32,154 nt of DNA from an uncultured Ruminococcus sp. (GCA_949291345.1 CASEVP010000101.1:1-32154), one strand, 5' to 3'; positions 1 to 10,074 are shown, counted from the stretch's first letter. Notes: generated by a model from the sequence alone, not told the origin. Translations and numbers: made by a program.

Positions 1-2
1 AA

Positions 3-1634
<1,632 letters not shown>

Positions 1635-1676
1635 TCAAAACTCCTTTTTGCTATGATTTAATGTAAAACAACTTGC

Positions 1677-1970
1677 TTATTCTGCGATGCCCATGATCTC
1701 ACTTTCGTATACCATGGTATACTCTTCGCCATCTACTTTGATGGTTTGACCGGCGCTGTGGTTAAACAATACTGTGTCACCGACTTTTACCTGCATTGGG
1801 ATGCGTGTACCATTGGAAGCATATTTGCCTTCACCGCATGCTACTACTTTGCCCTTTGCCGGAACGCCGGCTGGTGTCTTAGTTGCCAGAACCAGACCGC
1901 CCGCAGTTGTCTCTTCATGTTCTTTTTCTACCTTTATAAGCACTCTGTCTGCCAACGGTTTCATTGTCAT
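1677..1970 (-). CDS. groES: 10-kDa co-chaperonin GroES
   Basis: GroES caps the GroEL ring during the folding cycle. The 97-residue protein has the family start MKPLADRVLIKVE, the mobile-loop region around TTAGGLVLATKTPAG, and the C-terminal EEYTMVYESEIMGI. The first ATG (MTMKPLAD) is chosen because GGAGG lies 8 nt upstream; the second ATG would be 14 nt away. It is the first gene of the groES-groEL operon. The operon is preceded by a promoter and a perfect CIRCE element, so HrcA heat-shock repression is expected. Confidence 0.98.
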   Translation of the reverse strand: MTMKPLADRVLIKVEKEHEETTAGGLVLATKTPAGVPAKGKVVACGEGKYASNGTRIPMQVKVGDTVLFNHSAGQTIKVDGEEYTMVYESEIMGIAE

Positions 1971-2019
1971 AATTCATTCCTCCTGCATACAACGTATTAT
2001 CACTTGATTTTGGTTTCTG

Positions 2020-2046
2020 TTAGCACTCATTCTTCCTGAGTGCTAA
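2020..2046 (-). promoter_or_regulatory. CIRCE operator (HrcA binding site)
   Basis: This is a perfect inverted repeat, TTAGCACTC, 9 nt, GAGTGCTAA, the canonical CIRCE sequence. It overlaps the expected transcription start of groES-groEL, where HrcA binding would block initiation. The hrcA gene is not in the window. Confidence 0.97.
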
Positions 2047-2051
2047 TATCT

Positions 2052-2079
2052 ATTTTACCAACTTTTCAAAAAAAATCAA
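2052..2079 (-). promoter_or_regulatory. groESL promoter (sigma-A type)
   Basis: Read on the minus strand there is a -35 TTGATT (2074-2079), a 16-bp spacer and a -10 TAAAAT (2052-2057). The start site would fall at about 2045, inside the CIRCE element, which matches the usual HrcA repression geometry. Confidence 0.75.
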
Positions 2080-2504
2080 GAGCTTTTATGCGAATTTGCA
2101 GAATTTCAGAGGAATGCACAAATTTCCAAAATAAAAAAACAAAAATTAAAACATTATTGACAAATATCAAAGCGGAATTAGTCAGGTACATAACTGAATA
2201 ATATTTTAATTAGAAAAATAAATAAAACAAATACATTTGCTATCATTATATTCTTCATATTTTACTTTTTATTCATAAATTAGACTGAAAATATACACCT
2301 ATCAATCATATGGTTATAGTATAATATGTTTGTAATAGTTTCCATATGAGCATTTATTGTTTAATCTATGACGAAATGTGTTGTGAAAACCAATTCATAT
2401 TTAGCAATATTTATGCTTGGGAAATGAAAAAAGTGACAATTATGTTCAAGATTTGTCACACTGCCGGAAAAAATCAACTGATCAAAAGAAAGGCGTGAAA
2501 AGTT
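2080..2504. other. AT-rich intergenic region between groES and the response regulator
   Basis: About 425 bp with very high A+T and no credible ORF. It holds a TATAAT hexamer at 2320-2325 without a good -35, so the response-regulator promoter is not firmly placed. A 7-bp inverted repeat, GTGACAA (2433-2439) and TTGTCAC (2453-2459), lies about 45 bp before the response-regulator start codon and could be an operator. Confidence 0.5.
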
Positions 2505-3203
2505 ATGGCATTAGAAAAAGTACTTGTAGTAGACGATGATCCAAATATCTGTGATGTGCTTCGGATGTATCTGGAAAATGATGGATATAGTGTGATTTTG
2601 GCGTATGACGGAGAAGAGGCACTTGTTAAGTTTAATGCGCTCAAGCCGGATATCATTCTTTTGGATGTGATGCTGCCGACAGTGGACGGCTGGCAGGTGT
2701 GCCGTGAAGTGCGCAAAAAGTCCAGCGTACCAATTATTATGATAACAGCAAAGGGTGATACCTTCGATAAGGTGCTTGGTCTGGAACTTGGTGCAGATGA
2801 TTATATTGTAAAGCCGTTTGATACAAAGGAAGTCATTGCGCGTATTAAGGCAATTGCCAGAAGAATTGGTAATTCGCCGGAAGAATCTGAAATCAAAGAA
2901 GTGCGTTATGATAAGCTTTCTGTTAATATGACTCGTTATGAACTGCGTGTAGACGGAAAGGTAGTAGATACACCGCCAAAGGAACTGGAACTGCTTTTTT
3001 ATCTGGCATCCAATCCCAATCGTGTGTATACAAGAGACCAGCTGTTGGATGAAGTGTGGGGATTTGAATATTATGGAGATTCCCGTACGATTGATGTGCA
3101 TATCAAGCGTTTGAGAGAAAAGCTGGAAGGTGTGTCGGACAAGTGGTCTTTGAAGACTGTATGGGGCGTAGGTTATAAGTTTGAATCCGAAGAGGATGAA
3201 TAA
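2505..3203 (+). CDS. OmpR/PhoB-family response regulator
   Basis: DNA-binding response regulator of a two-component system. The 232 residues comprise a receiver domain (about 3-120) and a winged-helix DNA-binding domain (about 135-230). The acidic pocket is VVDDD at 8-12, the phosphorylated Asp is D54 in ILLDVMLP, the switch Thr is T81, and the conserved Lys is K103 in YIVKPF. The C-terminal domain has the typical PPKELELLFYLASN and RTIDVHIKRLREKL segments. The ATG is preceded by AAAGGCG about 9 nt upstream. The partner kinase starts 5 nt after the stop codon, so both are in one operon. A serine protease follows, which suggests an envelope-stress-type circuit, but the stimulus cannot be read from sequence. 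Confidence 0.95.
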   Translation: MALEKVLVVDDDPNICDVLRMYLENDGYSVILAYDGEEALVKFNALKPDIILLDVMLPTVDGWQVCREVRKKSSVPIIMITAKGDTFDKVLGLELGADDYIVKPFDTKEVIARIKAIARRIGNSPEESEIKEVRYDKLSVNMTRYELRVDGKVVDTPPKELELLFYLASNPNRVYTRDQLLDEVWGFEYYGDSRTIDVHIKRLREKLEGVSDKWSLKTVWGVGYKFESEEDE

Positions 3204-3208
3204 AAAAG

Positions 3209-4723
3209 GTGGAAAAAACAGAACGAAGCCATGCAGCTAGCAACTGCCGGGGTCAAATTTGGAGAGCTTTTTTTATTCGGACATTACTAGTTGCGTTTTT
3301 GCTGATTATCACAGCACTGCTGTTGTCGGGATATGCGATCAGTCGGTATAAAGATGATTATTATCACAATGTGCTACGTTCGTGTGACGTTATGGCGAAA
3401 GATTTTGAGGAACATAATCAGTCGTTCCCCAATGAGAATACAATACAAGCTTATATTCCTAATTCGATTGAGAACATGACAAGTCAGCTGGATTTTTTTG
3501 TATATATCTTCACGGAAGATGGAAAATGCATATATTGCAGTACAAATACGGGGCAGAAAACGGAAGATGTCACATTAAGTACGGAAATTCTGCACAAGAT
3601 CCAGGAAGATGGCTCCTATCTAACAGATCACGCTGCCGGAAAGTTTGACCGCTCTGTTGGAGAACCAATGCTGATTCGAGGGACAACCCTGCATCTAAAG
3701 GAATACAGTACGGAAAAAACATACTATATGTTTGCAAGTTCTTATACACGTGTGCTGAACCGATTTACATCGAATATGATGGTGATGTCAGTAGCTGTTT
3801 GTGTAGTGGCATTGTTGTTTTCCTCTGTATTTAATATTTATAGTTTGCGGGCAAGATCCCATATGATGAAACAATTGGAGGATTCATTGCGGCGGTATGC
3901 GCAGGGAGATTACAACGTTTCTTTGGAACCGGAGCAATATGTTGGGACGCAACTCGAAGAGATTACGGCTCTGATGGAGGCAATTAGCGGACAGGCGAGC
4001 CGTGCCGAAGAATACAGCAAACAGTTTGTTTCCAATGTATCGCATGAGCTGCGCACGCCTATGACGATCATCAGCGGTTTTGTTGACGGTATCTTGGATG
4101 GTACTGTACCAAAAGGAAAGCGGATGGAGTATTTGTCCATTGTTTCCCAGGAGATACAGCGTTTGAAGATGTTGGTTACATCGATGTTGAATCTGACAAA
4201 ATTTGATGCGGGAACCATACATTTAAATTATCGTATGTTTACGCTGAATGATATGGCATTTCGAACTGTATTGATGTTTGAAAACCGGCTGGAAAAGCGG
4301 AAGGTTGAAGTAGAAGGATTGGATGGAGAAAAAGTGCGCGTTTGTGCAGATCCGGATCTGATCGGACAAGTAATATACAATTTAGTTGAAAATGCTGTAA
4401 AGTTTGTCAATGACGGCGGCAAGATCACCTTTACCTTTTCCAATGCAGAAGATGCATGGATATTTGCTATACGTAATACCGGAAACGGCATTTCAAAAAA
4501 AGAATTACCCAAAATATTTGAACGATTTTATAAATCGGATGCTTCCAGGAGTCGGGATAAGACGGGTCTTGGATTGGGTTTGGATATTACGAAACGGATT
4601 GTGCATTTGCATCAAGGTGAGATTAGTGTGAGAAGCGAAGAGCATGCGTACACAGAATTTGAAGTTCGTTTGCCGCACATAGAACTGCCGGAACAGCAGA
4701 TAACTGATCGTTCTGATGTATAA
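3209..4723 (+). CDS. Membrane sensor histidine kinase
   Basis: Partner kinase of the preceding response regulator. The 504 residues comprise TM1 (about 21-43), an extracellular sensor region of about 145 residues with no recognised fold, TM2 (about 190-212), a HAMP segment, a dimerization/phosphoacceptor domain with SHELRTP (His279), and a HATPase domain. The HATPase domain shows N-box QVIYNLVENAVKF, a G1 box reading NTGNGI with Asn where Asp is usual, an F-box ERFYKSD and G2 GLGLGLDI. The Asn variant is seen in some clostridial kinases, so I do not infer inactivity. The start is GTG at 3209: upstream in-frame sequence is closed by the regulator stop, and the ATG at 3196 is out of frame and runs into a stop after 14 codons. 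A terminator lies about 95 bp downstream. Confidence 0.95.
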   Translation: MEKTERSHAASNCRGQIWRAFFIRTLLVAFLLIITALLLSGYAISRYKDDYYHNVLRSCDVMAKDFEEHNQSFPNENTIQAYIPNSIENMTSQLDFFVYIFTEDGKCIYCSTNTGQKTEDVTLSTEILHKIQEDGSYLTDHAAGKFDRSVGEPMLIRGTTLHLKEYSTEKTYYMFASSYTRVLNRFTSNMMVMSVAVCVVALLFSSVFNIYSLRARSHMMKQLEDSLRRYAQGDYNVSLEPEQYVGTQLEEITALMEAISGQASRAEEYSKQFVSNVSHELRTPMTIISGFVDGILDGTVPKGKRMEYLSIVSQEIQRLKMLVTSMLNLTKFDAGTIHLNYRMFTLNDMAFRTVLMFENRLEKRKVEVEGLDGEKVRVCADPDLIGQVIYNLVENAVKFVNDGGKITFTFSNAEDAWIFAIRNTGNGISKKELPKIFERFYKSDASRSRDKTGLGLGLDITKRIVHLHQGEISVRSEEHAYTEFEVRLPHIELPEQQITDRSDV

Positions 4724-4816
4724 TGTGGTTTTGGGAAACCAGAAGATTGCCGAAGGATGTGCGGCAATTTCGGGGTGAGAAAAATCCTTTATTTGCAATA
4801 ATACAAAAATCGAAAG

Positions 4817-4866
4817 AAAGCGGACAGCCCGTGGACAGTGATCAGAGGGGCTTTGTCCGCTTTTTT
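4817..4866 (+). terminator. Rho-independent terminator after the two-component operon
   Basis: Stem AGCGGACA-GCCC (from 4818) pairs with GGGGC-TTTGTCCGCT, followed directly by a T run (4861-4866). The open reading frame of the following protease extends back into this hairpin, which shows that its true start must be downstream. Confidence 0.85.
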
Positions 4867-4888
4867 GGAAAAAGGGAGTGTGAGTGAA

Positions 4889-6397
4889 GTGCAGGATTTG
4901 ACAAAACATTCGGAATCTTCTGGAGAAATGGAAGATTATTCAGACATGCCGAAACCGGTACAGCAAGGGGCGCAAAATACTTTTCGGTCAGATTCCGTGA
5001 CATCGGTGGGAAACCACCCTCAACATGTTATACCAAGGCAACCGGTGCCGCATGGCATTGTACCGCCACCCGAATATGAAAATAACCAGATAAAATCGCA
5101 AAACTGGTATCAGGCACAAACGCCTCAATTTGGTGGGGTTGCGGTACCGCCGAAGTTGCCTTCAGATGGGACAGCACTTTCTCCTGGCGGAAAAATGCCA
5201 GTAAAACGTGAAAAACGGATTGTATTCTGGCTGCGTGCGGCTTGCATAATGTTGGCAATACTTTTATTGTATTGTATTGGCAGCGATGTGTGGAATTATC
5301 GGCATGGTACAGCGCGTGGAGAAAATCCTGTCTTGATGGAATCCGAATCAGAAAGTGGATCCGTCAATGTGGTGATTGAACAGCAGAATAAGCCGGATTC
5401 TACAGATTCGGAGAACGTCGGAGTGGATGGAAAATATACAGTAGAAGGTGTTGCAGGACTGGTGCGCCCTTCCGTGGTAGAAATCGATGCCTATGGTGGA
5501 GAAGACATGGATTATGCGATGGGAACTGGCTCAGGAATCGTTATTTCTGAAGATGGATATATCATTACCAATGCCCACGTAATTGCGGAAGGAAAATCTT
5601 TCAAAGTGGTCACTTCGGATAATACGGAATATTTGGCAAAGGTAGTGGGGAAGGATTCTAAAACGGATCTGGCAGTTGTCAAAATTGATGCAAAAAATTT
5701 GCCTGCGGCTACCATGGGTAATTCAGATGAAGTGGAATTGGGAGAGGCGGTTGTTGCCATTGGAAACCCAGCAGGTTTGACAGGGACAGTAACAAATGGC
5801 ATTGTATCAGGACTTGATCGCCAGATTCGTTCTGATGCCACAGGATTTGATATGAATTGCATTCAGACCAATGCTGCCATGAGTCCGGGAAATTCCGGAG
5901 GCGCACTGGTAAATATGTATGGTCAGGTGATTGGCATCACTTCGTCAAAATATGTTAGCTCCAGTTACGAAGGTTTGGGGTTTGCGATTACCATTAATGA
6001 CGCATTGCCCATTGTGCAGGAGATTATTGAAAATGGGCACGTGTTGGGCAGAGTACGTGTGGGTATTACTTTTGTGTCTTTGAATATGGAAGAAGCTAAA
6101 TTAGAATTTGCGGATACCATCAGCATGCAATCTTCGCCAAAAGATCTGAAAGGCATTTGGATTGTGGAAATTGCAGAGGATTGTGATATTGCCAATACTG
6201 AATTACAGGTGAATGATGTGATTGTTTCTGTCGAAGGAAAAGCGGTTTCTGATTATGACAGCTTAAATGCTGCCATTGCTGACTTAAATGCTGGTGACAA
6301 AATGGAAGCTCGCTGCCGTCGTTATCAATCAGACGGGACGTTTCAGGAGTTTACCATTCATTGTAATTTGATGGAAGACACTTCCGGGGATTATTAA
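4889..6397 (+). CDS. Membrane-anchored HtrA/DegP-type serine protease
   Basis: Surface quality-control protease. From the chosen start it has about 502 residues: a long polar, Pro/Gln-rich cytoplasmic N-terminus, one TM helix (about 110-134), a trypsin-like domain and a C-terminal PDZ domain (about 395-490). The catalytic triad is visible as His230 (ITNAHVIAEG), Asp260 (KTDLAVVKID) and Ser336 (SPGNSGGALVN). The frame is open from 4838, but that part lies in a terminator hairpin. GTG at 4889 has AAGGGAG 10 nt upstream and is preferred; GTG 4880 is too close to the same site, and ATG 4928 is an alternative. The context after a sensor kinase suggests a stress response. Expression must come from read-through or an unseen promoter. 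Confidence 0.93.
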   Translation: MQDLTKHSESSGEMEDYSDMPKPVQQGAQNTFRSDSVTSVGNHPQHVIPRQPVPHGIVPPPEYENNQIKSQNWYQAQTPQFGGVAVPPKLPSDGTALSPGGKMPVKREKRIVFWLRAACIMLAILLLYCIGSDVWNYRHGTARGENPVLMESESESGSVNVVIEQQNKPDSTDSENVGVDGKYTVEGVAGLVRPSVVEIDAYGGEDMDYAMGTGSGIVISEDGYIITNAHVIAEGKSFKVVTSDNTEYLAKVVGKDSKTDLAVVKIDAKNLPAATMGNSDEVELGEAVVAIGNPAGLTGTVTNGIVSGLDRQIRSDATGFDMNCIQTNAAMSPGNSGGALVNMYGQVIGITSSKYVSSSYEGLGFAITINDALPIVQEIIENGHVLGRVRVGITFVSLNMEEAKLEFADTISMQSSPKDLKGIWIVEIAEDCDIANTELQVNDVIVSVEGKAVSDYDSLNAAIADLNAGDKMEARCRRYQSDGTFQEFTIHCNLMEDTSGDY

Positions 6398-6433
6398 AAC
6401 AGATAATGTATAATTCATGCGAGATTCTGTTTA

Positions 6434-6604
6434 GACAATACCGCACAGTTCGAATGCGTAGATTGTGCAGTAATTTTTGTTTTAGATAGGAAAGTGACAA
6501 CGAAGCAATACTTGATGTATTGCAAGGAGGAACTTTTCTATATCAAGCAAAAAGGGCAAGCTAAATACGTATTCAGACAAAGGCGGGAATTGTGCGGTGT
6601 TGCC
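6434..6604 (+). mobile_element. 171-bp MITE-like element, copy A
   Basis: A 171-bp sequence with terminal inverted repeats of about 18 bp (consensus GGCAATACCGCACAATTC at one end, its complement with minor changes at the other). It is flanked by a direct repeat TTTA (6430-6433 and 6605-6608), as expected of a 4-bp target duplication. A second copy in opposite orientation at 15865-16035 is the same length and differs at only 7 positions, all transitions. Inside is a perfect hairpin GCAATAC-TTGAT-GTATTGC and a strong AAGGAGG with no start codon at proper distance. A GTG at 6494 opens a frame shared by both copies for about 36 codons (MTTKQYLMYCKEELF), but each copy runs on into different flanking sequence. 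No transposase is present, so mobility would need one supplied in trans. Confidence 0.85.
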
Positions 6605-6639
6605 TTTATAAAGCGGATAAGTAATATGGATTTATATGA

Positions 6640-6685
6640 AAAAACCTGTAACAGCATAATAATTCTGCTGCTACAGGTTTTTTTG
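6640..6685. terminator. Bidirectional terminator between MITE A and the solute-binding protein gene
   Basis: AACCTGTA and AGCA pair with TGCT and TACAGGTT across a short loop. An A run precedes the hairpin and a T run follows it, so it can end transcription from both sides. It probably serves the minus-strand lipoprotein gene, and also the protease transcript. Confidence 0.85.
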
Positions 6686-6707
6686 GGAGAAACAAGTTTA
6701 AAATATA

Positions 6708-8114
6708 TTATCCAATCGTTGGATTTTCATTGACTTCGTCTATATAATTCTGAACTTGGTCGTAGATGGCATTTACACTTTCACTCCATGGAATACCTCT
6801 GGAGGTAGCACGTATGCCGTTAACACTGCTGTCCAGAATGTCTGTTACATCGGAGGAAATGCCATTATAAAAATCGAATACCGGATTTTCCAGTGCCATT
6901 TCATTCATTCGGTTTTTCATATCAATCATTTCGTCTGTCCATTCATAATCAGTAATGAATTGCTCATCGCTGATTTCTTGAGCCCCTTCGCTGATTTTGC
7001 TGAACCGGAAACAGTCAAGGAATTTGGCAACGCCTTCCGGATTGTGCCCGCCTTTCACAAAGCAGTATGCATTGACATTGGTAGGAATGTAATATTCGTC
7101 GGATTTTTCATATTTTGGCACCGGAACAAAAAAGACATCTTCGCCAAATGTTTCGACCCATTGTGATTTTTCTTTTCCTAATGTCCATAAACCGCATGGA
7201 TAAAACAAAAGTTTTCCTTCACCGATGTAGTAGTCGCGAGATGTCCAGCCGTAATCCCCAACACCTAGTGCAATATAATCTGACTGCCATAGACCATACA
7301 TCCAGTTTTGATAGTCTTCTACAGCTTCGTTTCGTAGGTTGTTAACAAGCTTGCCGTCTTCCAGCCCAATGTAAGGAACACCAGTGGATGCAGACAAACC
7401 CGATTCAAAGTACCAGCTGTCAATTCCATAACGTTCATCTGAAGTGTCTACAAATTCCTTGAGCATGTCTTCAAAGGCATCCCATGTCCATTCGCCCTTT
7501 TCAAAAAGCTCAGCGGGATCTTCCAGCCCATTTTCACTTATCGTTTTTCGGTTGTAGATGATTGCACAGTTGTCACCAGTGACTTCTACAACAGCCATGT
7601 AGTGTTTGCCGTCCCAGCTCATAGCATTGTTGGCATCCTTTACGTCTGCCCATAGTTCAGAATCTAGATCAAGGTAGTCGTCGTAGGGAACGAACATGCC
7701 GCGGATAGCACCTTTTGGAAAAGCGTCCCAGTCGCCGCCATAAAAGAAATCAATGCCTTCGTCACTGTTGATGGCGTTTGCCAGATCTTCATAACGATTG
7801 GCGTAGGTGGTTTGATGCCACTCGATCTGACCGCCGTAGCGTTCCTGAAAAATCGCCAGTTCGATCGGGGTAGTTTTACCGGTATCGTCTGAATTAATGT
7901 CCCAGTTGCAAAGCCACTTAATGGTTTTATTTTCAAGTTCTCCTGTTAGACGTTCATCGGATTTAGCGAGTTCTGCTAGTTGTTCTCTGGTATTTACGGA
8001 CATATCTTTTTTGGGTGTATCGTCCGTATTGTCTGAAGATCCACATGCAGCAAGTGGAATGGTCAGTGCTGTCGCAAGGAAACAGTTTAGTGCAATTCTT
8101 GCGTATCTTTTCAT
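6708..8114 (-). CDS. ABC-type extracellular solute-binding lipoprotein (carbohydrate family 1-like)
   Basis: Predicted substrate-capture lipoprotein of an ABC importer, anchored outside the membrane. The 468 residues begin with a lipoprotein signal peptide (MKRYARIALNCFLAT) ending in the lipobox LAAC, with lipidated Cys24. The mature part has the family 1 solute-binding style: NKTIKWLCNWDINS, RYGGQIEW, GIDFFYGGDWDAFPKG, WTWDAFEDMLKEF, and several Trp/Tyr residues that suit sugar stacking. The frame opens at a TTG (8126) that abuts the ribosome-binding site AAAGGAG, so ATG 8114 is taken (12-nt spacing). No permease or ATPase gene is nearby, so it is an orphan component; the ligand is unknown, with sugars most likely from family membership. 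Confidence 0.9.
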   Translation of the reverse strand: MKRYARIALNCFLATALTIPLAACGSSDNTDDTPKKDMSVNTREQLAELAKSDERLTGELENKTIKWLCNWDINSDDTGKTTPIELAIFQERYGGQIEWHQTTYANRYEDLANAINSDEGIDFFYGGDWDAFPKGAIRGMFVPYDDYLDLDSELWADVKDANNAMSWDGKHYMAVVEVTGDNCAIIYNRKTISENGLEDPAELFEKGEWTWDAFEDMLKEFVDTSDERYGIDSWYFESGLSASTGVPYIGLEDGKLVNNLRNEAVEDYQNWMYGLWQSDYIALGVGDYGWTSRDYYIGEGKLLFYPCGLWTLGKEKSQWVETFGEDVFFVPVPKYEKSDEYYIPTNVNAYCFVKGGHNPEGVAKFLDCFRFSKISEGAQEISDEQFITDYEWTDEMIDMKNRMNEMALENPVFDFYNGISSDVTDILDSSVNGIRATSRGIPWSESVNAIYDQVQNYIDEVNENPTIG

Positions 8115-8674
8115 GAAATATACCAACTCCTTTTATTTATGCCTTTCACGCTGTATAAGGGAAACGCCACATATTATATTGCTGGCATAACAACACAATG
8201 AAAACCATATTACACCATGATCACCTTATGGCTTGACATGTGGATTTTCAAATTGTTTGTGACAAAATTTTGTTAGGGTAATATCGCAAGAAAAATATAC
8301 CTTCATTGCAAAATGCAAAATTTTTTTGTCAATTCAGATAAAAATTTCGAAGGCATACGGTTGTATATCAAGAAATTTTTATGTGCAAAATAATGCAAAT
8401 AAGCCAGCAGATTCGGTGCAAAGCTGTAAAGGCGTGCTTTATGCGGTGTTACTCTAGAATATCTGTAAAGGAAATGTGGAACAGATATTTTGAAGTTAGT
8501 CGCATTGTGGTGTACTACCAACTGTACGTCAGATGATATTTTTGTTTCCCAAAATTCAGAAAAAGATATAAATATATTATAGCATATTGCCGCAAAATGC
8601 GCAACTCGCAAATTGCACGAGAATTGTTGCTATTTTCCGGTAAGATACACAATAAAAGAAGAATCAAAAAACAT
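8115..8674. other. Intergenic region between the solute-binding protein and gpr, no credible gene
   Basis: About 560 bp without a convincing gene. Short open frames exist (for example minus 8303-8611) but show no recognisable motifs and overlap each other. A TATAAT on the minus strand (8173-8178) may be the -10 of the lipoprotein gene, though its -35 is poor. A 12-bp palindrome ACAAAATTTTGT lies at 8262-8273. No terminator is evident downstream of gpr. Confidence 0.45.
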
Positions 8675-9529
8675 CTATCCAAGACTTTCTGCCTGTGCAA
8701 AAGACATGCCTGGATGAAGTGCCATATTTAGGGCACAGGCAATTAAATTGCCGCCGTGGTCGATTAGACGGTCAATGTCGCGTGGCGTAACCATCATGTT
8801 AGGGCGATCTTCGGGGACAGATTTGCCATAGATGCCTTGAACTGCTGTATGGAGATCGACTACCGTAGGAACGCCGATGGCTAGTACTGGTATTCCCAGT
8901 GTTTTTTCGGAGAGTTCTGCTCGATGGTTGGCGACACCGCTTCCCGGCGAAATTCCACTGTCACTCATTTGAATGGTCTTGCCTAGTCTGGAAAGATCTG
9001 CACATGCCAAAGCATCGATAGCTACAACCATGGAGGGGGAGATTTGCCGGCAAACAGCTTGCAGTAATTCTGCAGATTCCATGCCGGTTTGTCCTAAGAC
9101 GCCGCCCGCAAGGACACAGACAGGGCGCAGATCTGGCAAATATGCGCGTTCCTGTGGTGTCAGGGCAGAGGAAAAATGCCTGGTGGCGAGTACCTTGTTG
9201 GCAACGCGCGGTCCAAGGGCATCCGGGGTGATGGCACGGTTACCAAGCCCTGCAACAAAAACACAGCCTTTTTTTGGAAGAAATTGCTGCATTTCCTCCG
9301 ACAGTTCCTGTGCCATTTCTTCGTATTTGTTACAGGAACGTGAAATGGTTTCTGCTTCCAATGTAACATACCGTCCTGCCGGTTTGCCGATCGGTGCGCC
9401 GCAGCGGTCATTTGCAATACAGATCTCAGTGATAGAAAATGCAGTACCTCGCTGTTGTTGTGTAATACCAGGTATGTGGGGAGCGGCGGCAGTGCGTTCT
9501 ACTGCAAGGTCGGTGCGAATGGAATCCAT
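8675..9529 (-). CDS. gpr: Germination protease GPR (spore protease)
   Basis: Endopeptidase that degrades small acid-soluble spore proteins at germination, made as an inactive zymogen in the forespore. The 284-residue product starts MDSIRTDLAVE, matching the IRTDLAVE propeptide region of the family. It continues with FSITEICI, GRYVTLEAETIS, the TPDALGPRVANKVLATRH core, and SDSGISPGSGVANHR followed by IPVLAIGVPTVVDL. It is shorter than Bacillus GPR (about 370 residues). The start ATG has AAAGGAGG 8 nt upstream; the longer frame to 9601 lacks a site. It is divergent from rpsT, a pairing often seen in Firmicutes. It implies that the host can form spores or retains spore genes. Confidence 0.93.
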   Translation of the reverse strand: MDSIRTDLAVERTAAAPHIPGITQQQRGTAFSITEICIANDRCGAPIGKPAGRYVTLEAETISRSCNKYEEMAQELSEEMQQFLPKKGCVFVAGLGNRAITPDALGPRVANKVLATRHFSSALTPQERAYLPDLRPVCVLAGGVLGQTGMESAELLQAVCRQISPSMVVAIDALACADLSRLGKTIQMSDSGISPGSGVANHRAELSEKTLGIPVLAIGVPTVVDLHTAVQGIYGKSVPEDRPNMMVTPRDIDRLIDHGGNLIACALNMALHPGMSFAQAESLG

Positions 9530-9608
9530 AGAAATGCCTCCTTTGGTTTTTGTGCAAGTTGCTGTTTTTCTGTGCAAAAAAAATGGTCGCATTTCGCACA
9601 AATACCTA

Positions 9609-9637
9609 TTGCAATTTATATGATATTGTGATATAAT
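9609..9637 (+). promoter_or_regulatory. rpsT promoter
   Basis: -35 TTGCAA (9609-9614), a 17-bp spacer, and a consensus -10 TATAAT (9632-9637). The start would be near 9644, giving a leader of about 170 nt before rpsT. Confidence 0.8.
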
Positions 9638-9643
9638 AATGTT

Positions 9644-9813
9644 TAGTCACGGTGTTCGGAAGAGAACACCAGCATTTGGTCGTTCCAATTGCAAGGGAAA
9701 TTTTCCTGCTATGTGACAGTACCGTGTCAATGCTGTCCATAGTGTATGACGAAATTATCCGGTAATTCGAGGAAATGAAACCCATATGAATTCAACGTAA
9801 AGGAGAAAAAATT
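9644..9813 (+). promoter_or_regulatory. Structured rpsT leader, candidate autoregulatory RNA
   Basis: The leader contains the hairpin GGTGTTC (9651-9657)/GAACACC (9664-9670). A competing long-range pairing, CACGGT (9648-9653) with ACCGTG (9721-9726), shares bases with it. Many ribosomal-protein genes are autoregulated by such leaders, but this one is not a motif I can name. Confidence 0.4.
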
Positions 9814-10074
9814 ATGCCGAATATTCGTTCTGCTAAGAAGCGTGTAAAGGTTATCGCAACAAAGACTGCAGCTAATAAGGCTCGAAAGTCCAATCTGAAG
9901 ACAATGATCAAAAAGGCAGATGCTGCATGTGCTGCAAACAGTGCAGATAAGGAGGCAGCAGTTCGTGCTGCAATCAAACGTGTAGATCAAGCTTGTGCAA
10001 AGGGTCTAATGCACAAGAACGCAGCTGCTCGTAAGAAGTCTCAGCTGGCAAAGAAGTTGAATGCAGCAGGTTAA
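9814..10074 (+). CDS. rpsT: 30S ribosomal protein S20
   Basis: Small-subunit protein that binds 16S rRNA early in assembly. The 86-residue, Lys/Arg/Ala-rich sequence has the family start MPNIRSAKKRVKVI, the middle RKSNLKTMIKKADAAC, and the end HKNAAARKKSQLAKKLNAAG. The ribosome-binding site AAAGGAG is 8 nt before the ATG. It is monocistronic, with its own promoter upstream and a terminator just downstream. Confidence 0.98.
   Translation: MPNIRSAKKRVKVIATKTAANKARKSNLKTMIKKADAACAANSADKEAAVRAAIKRVDQACAKGLMHKNAAARKKSQLAKKLNAAG

Noticed and set aside
6494-6733. Open frame from GTG 6494 inside MITE copy A (MTTKQYLMYCKEELF), matched by minus 15751-15975 in copy B.
   Set aside because: The shared part is only the element itself; beyond its ends the two frames continue into unrelated flanking DNA, so these are by-products of the repeat.
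8303-8611. Minus-strand frame of 102 codons upstream of the solute-binding protein gene.
   Set aside because: No motif, no good ribosome-binding site, AT-driven composition, and another frame overlaps it.
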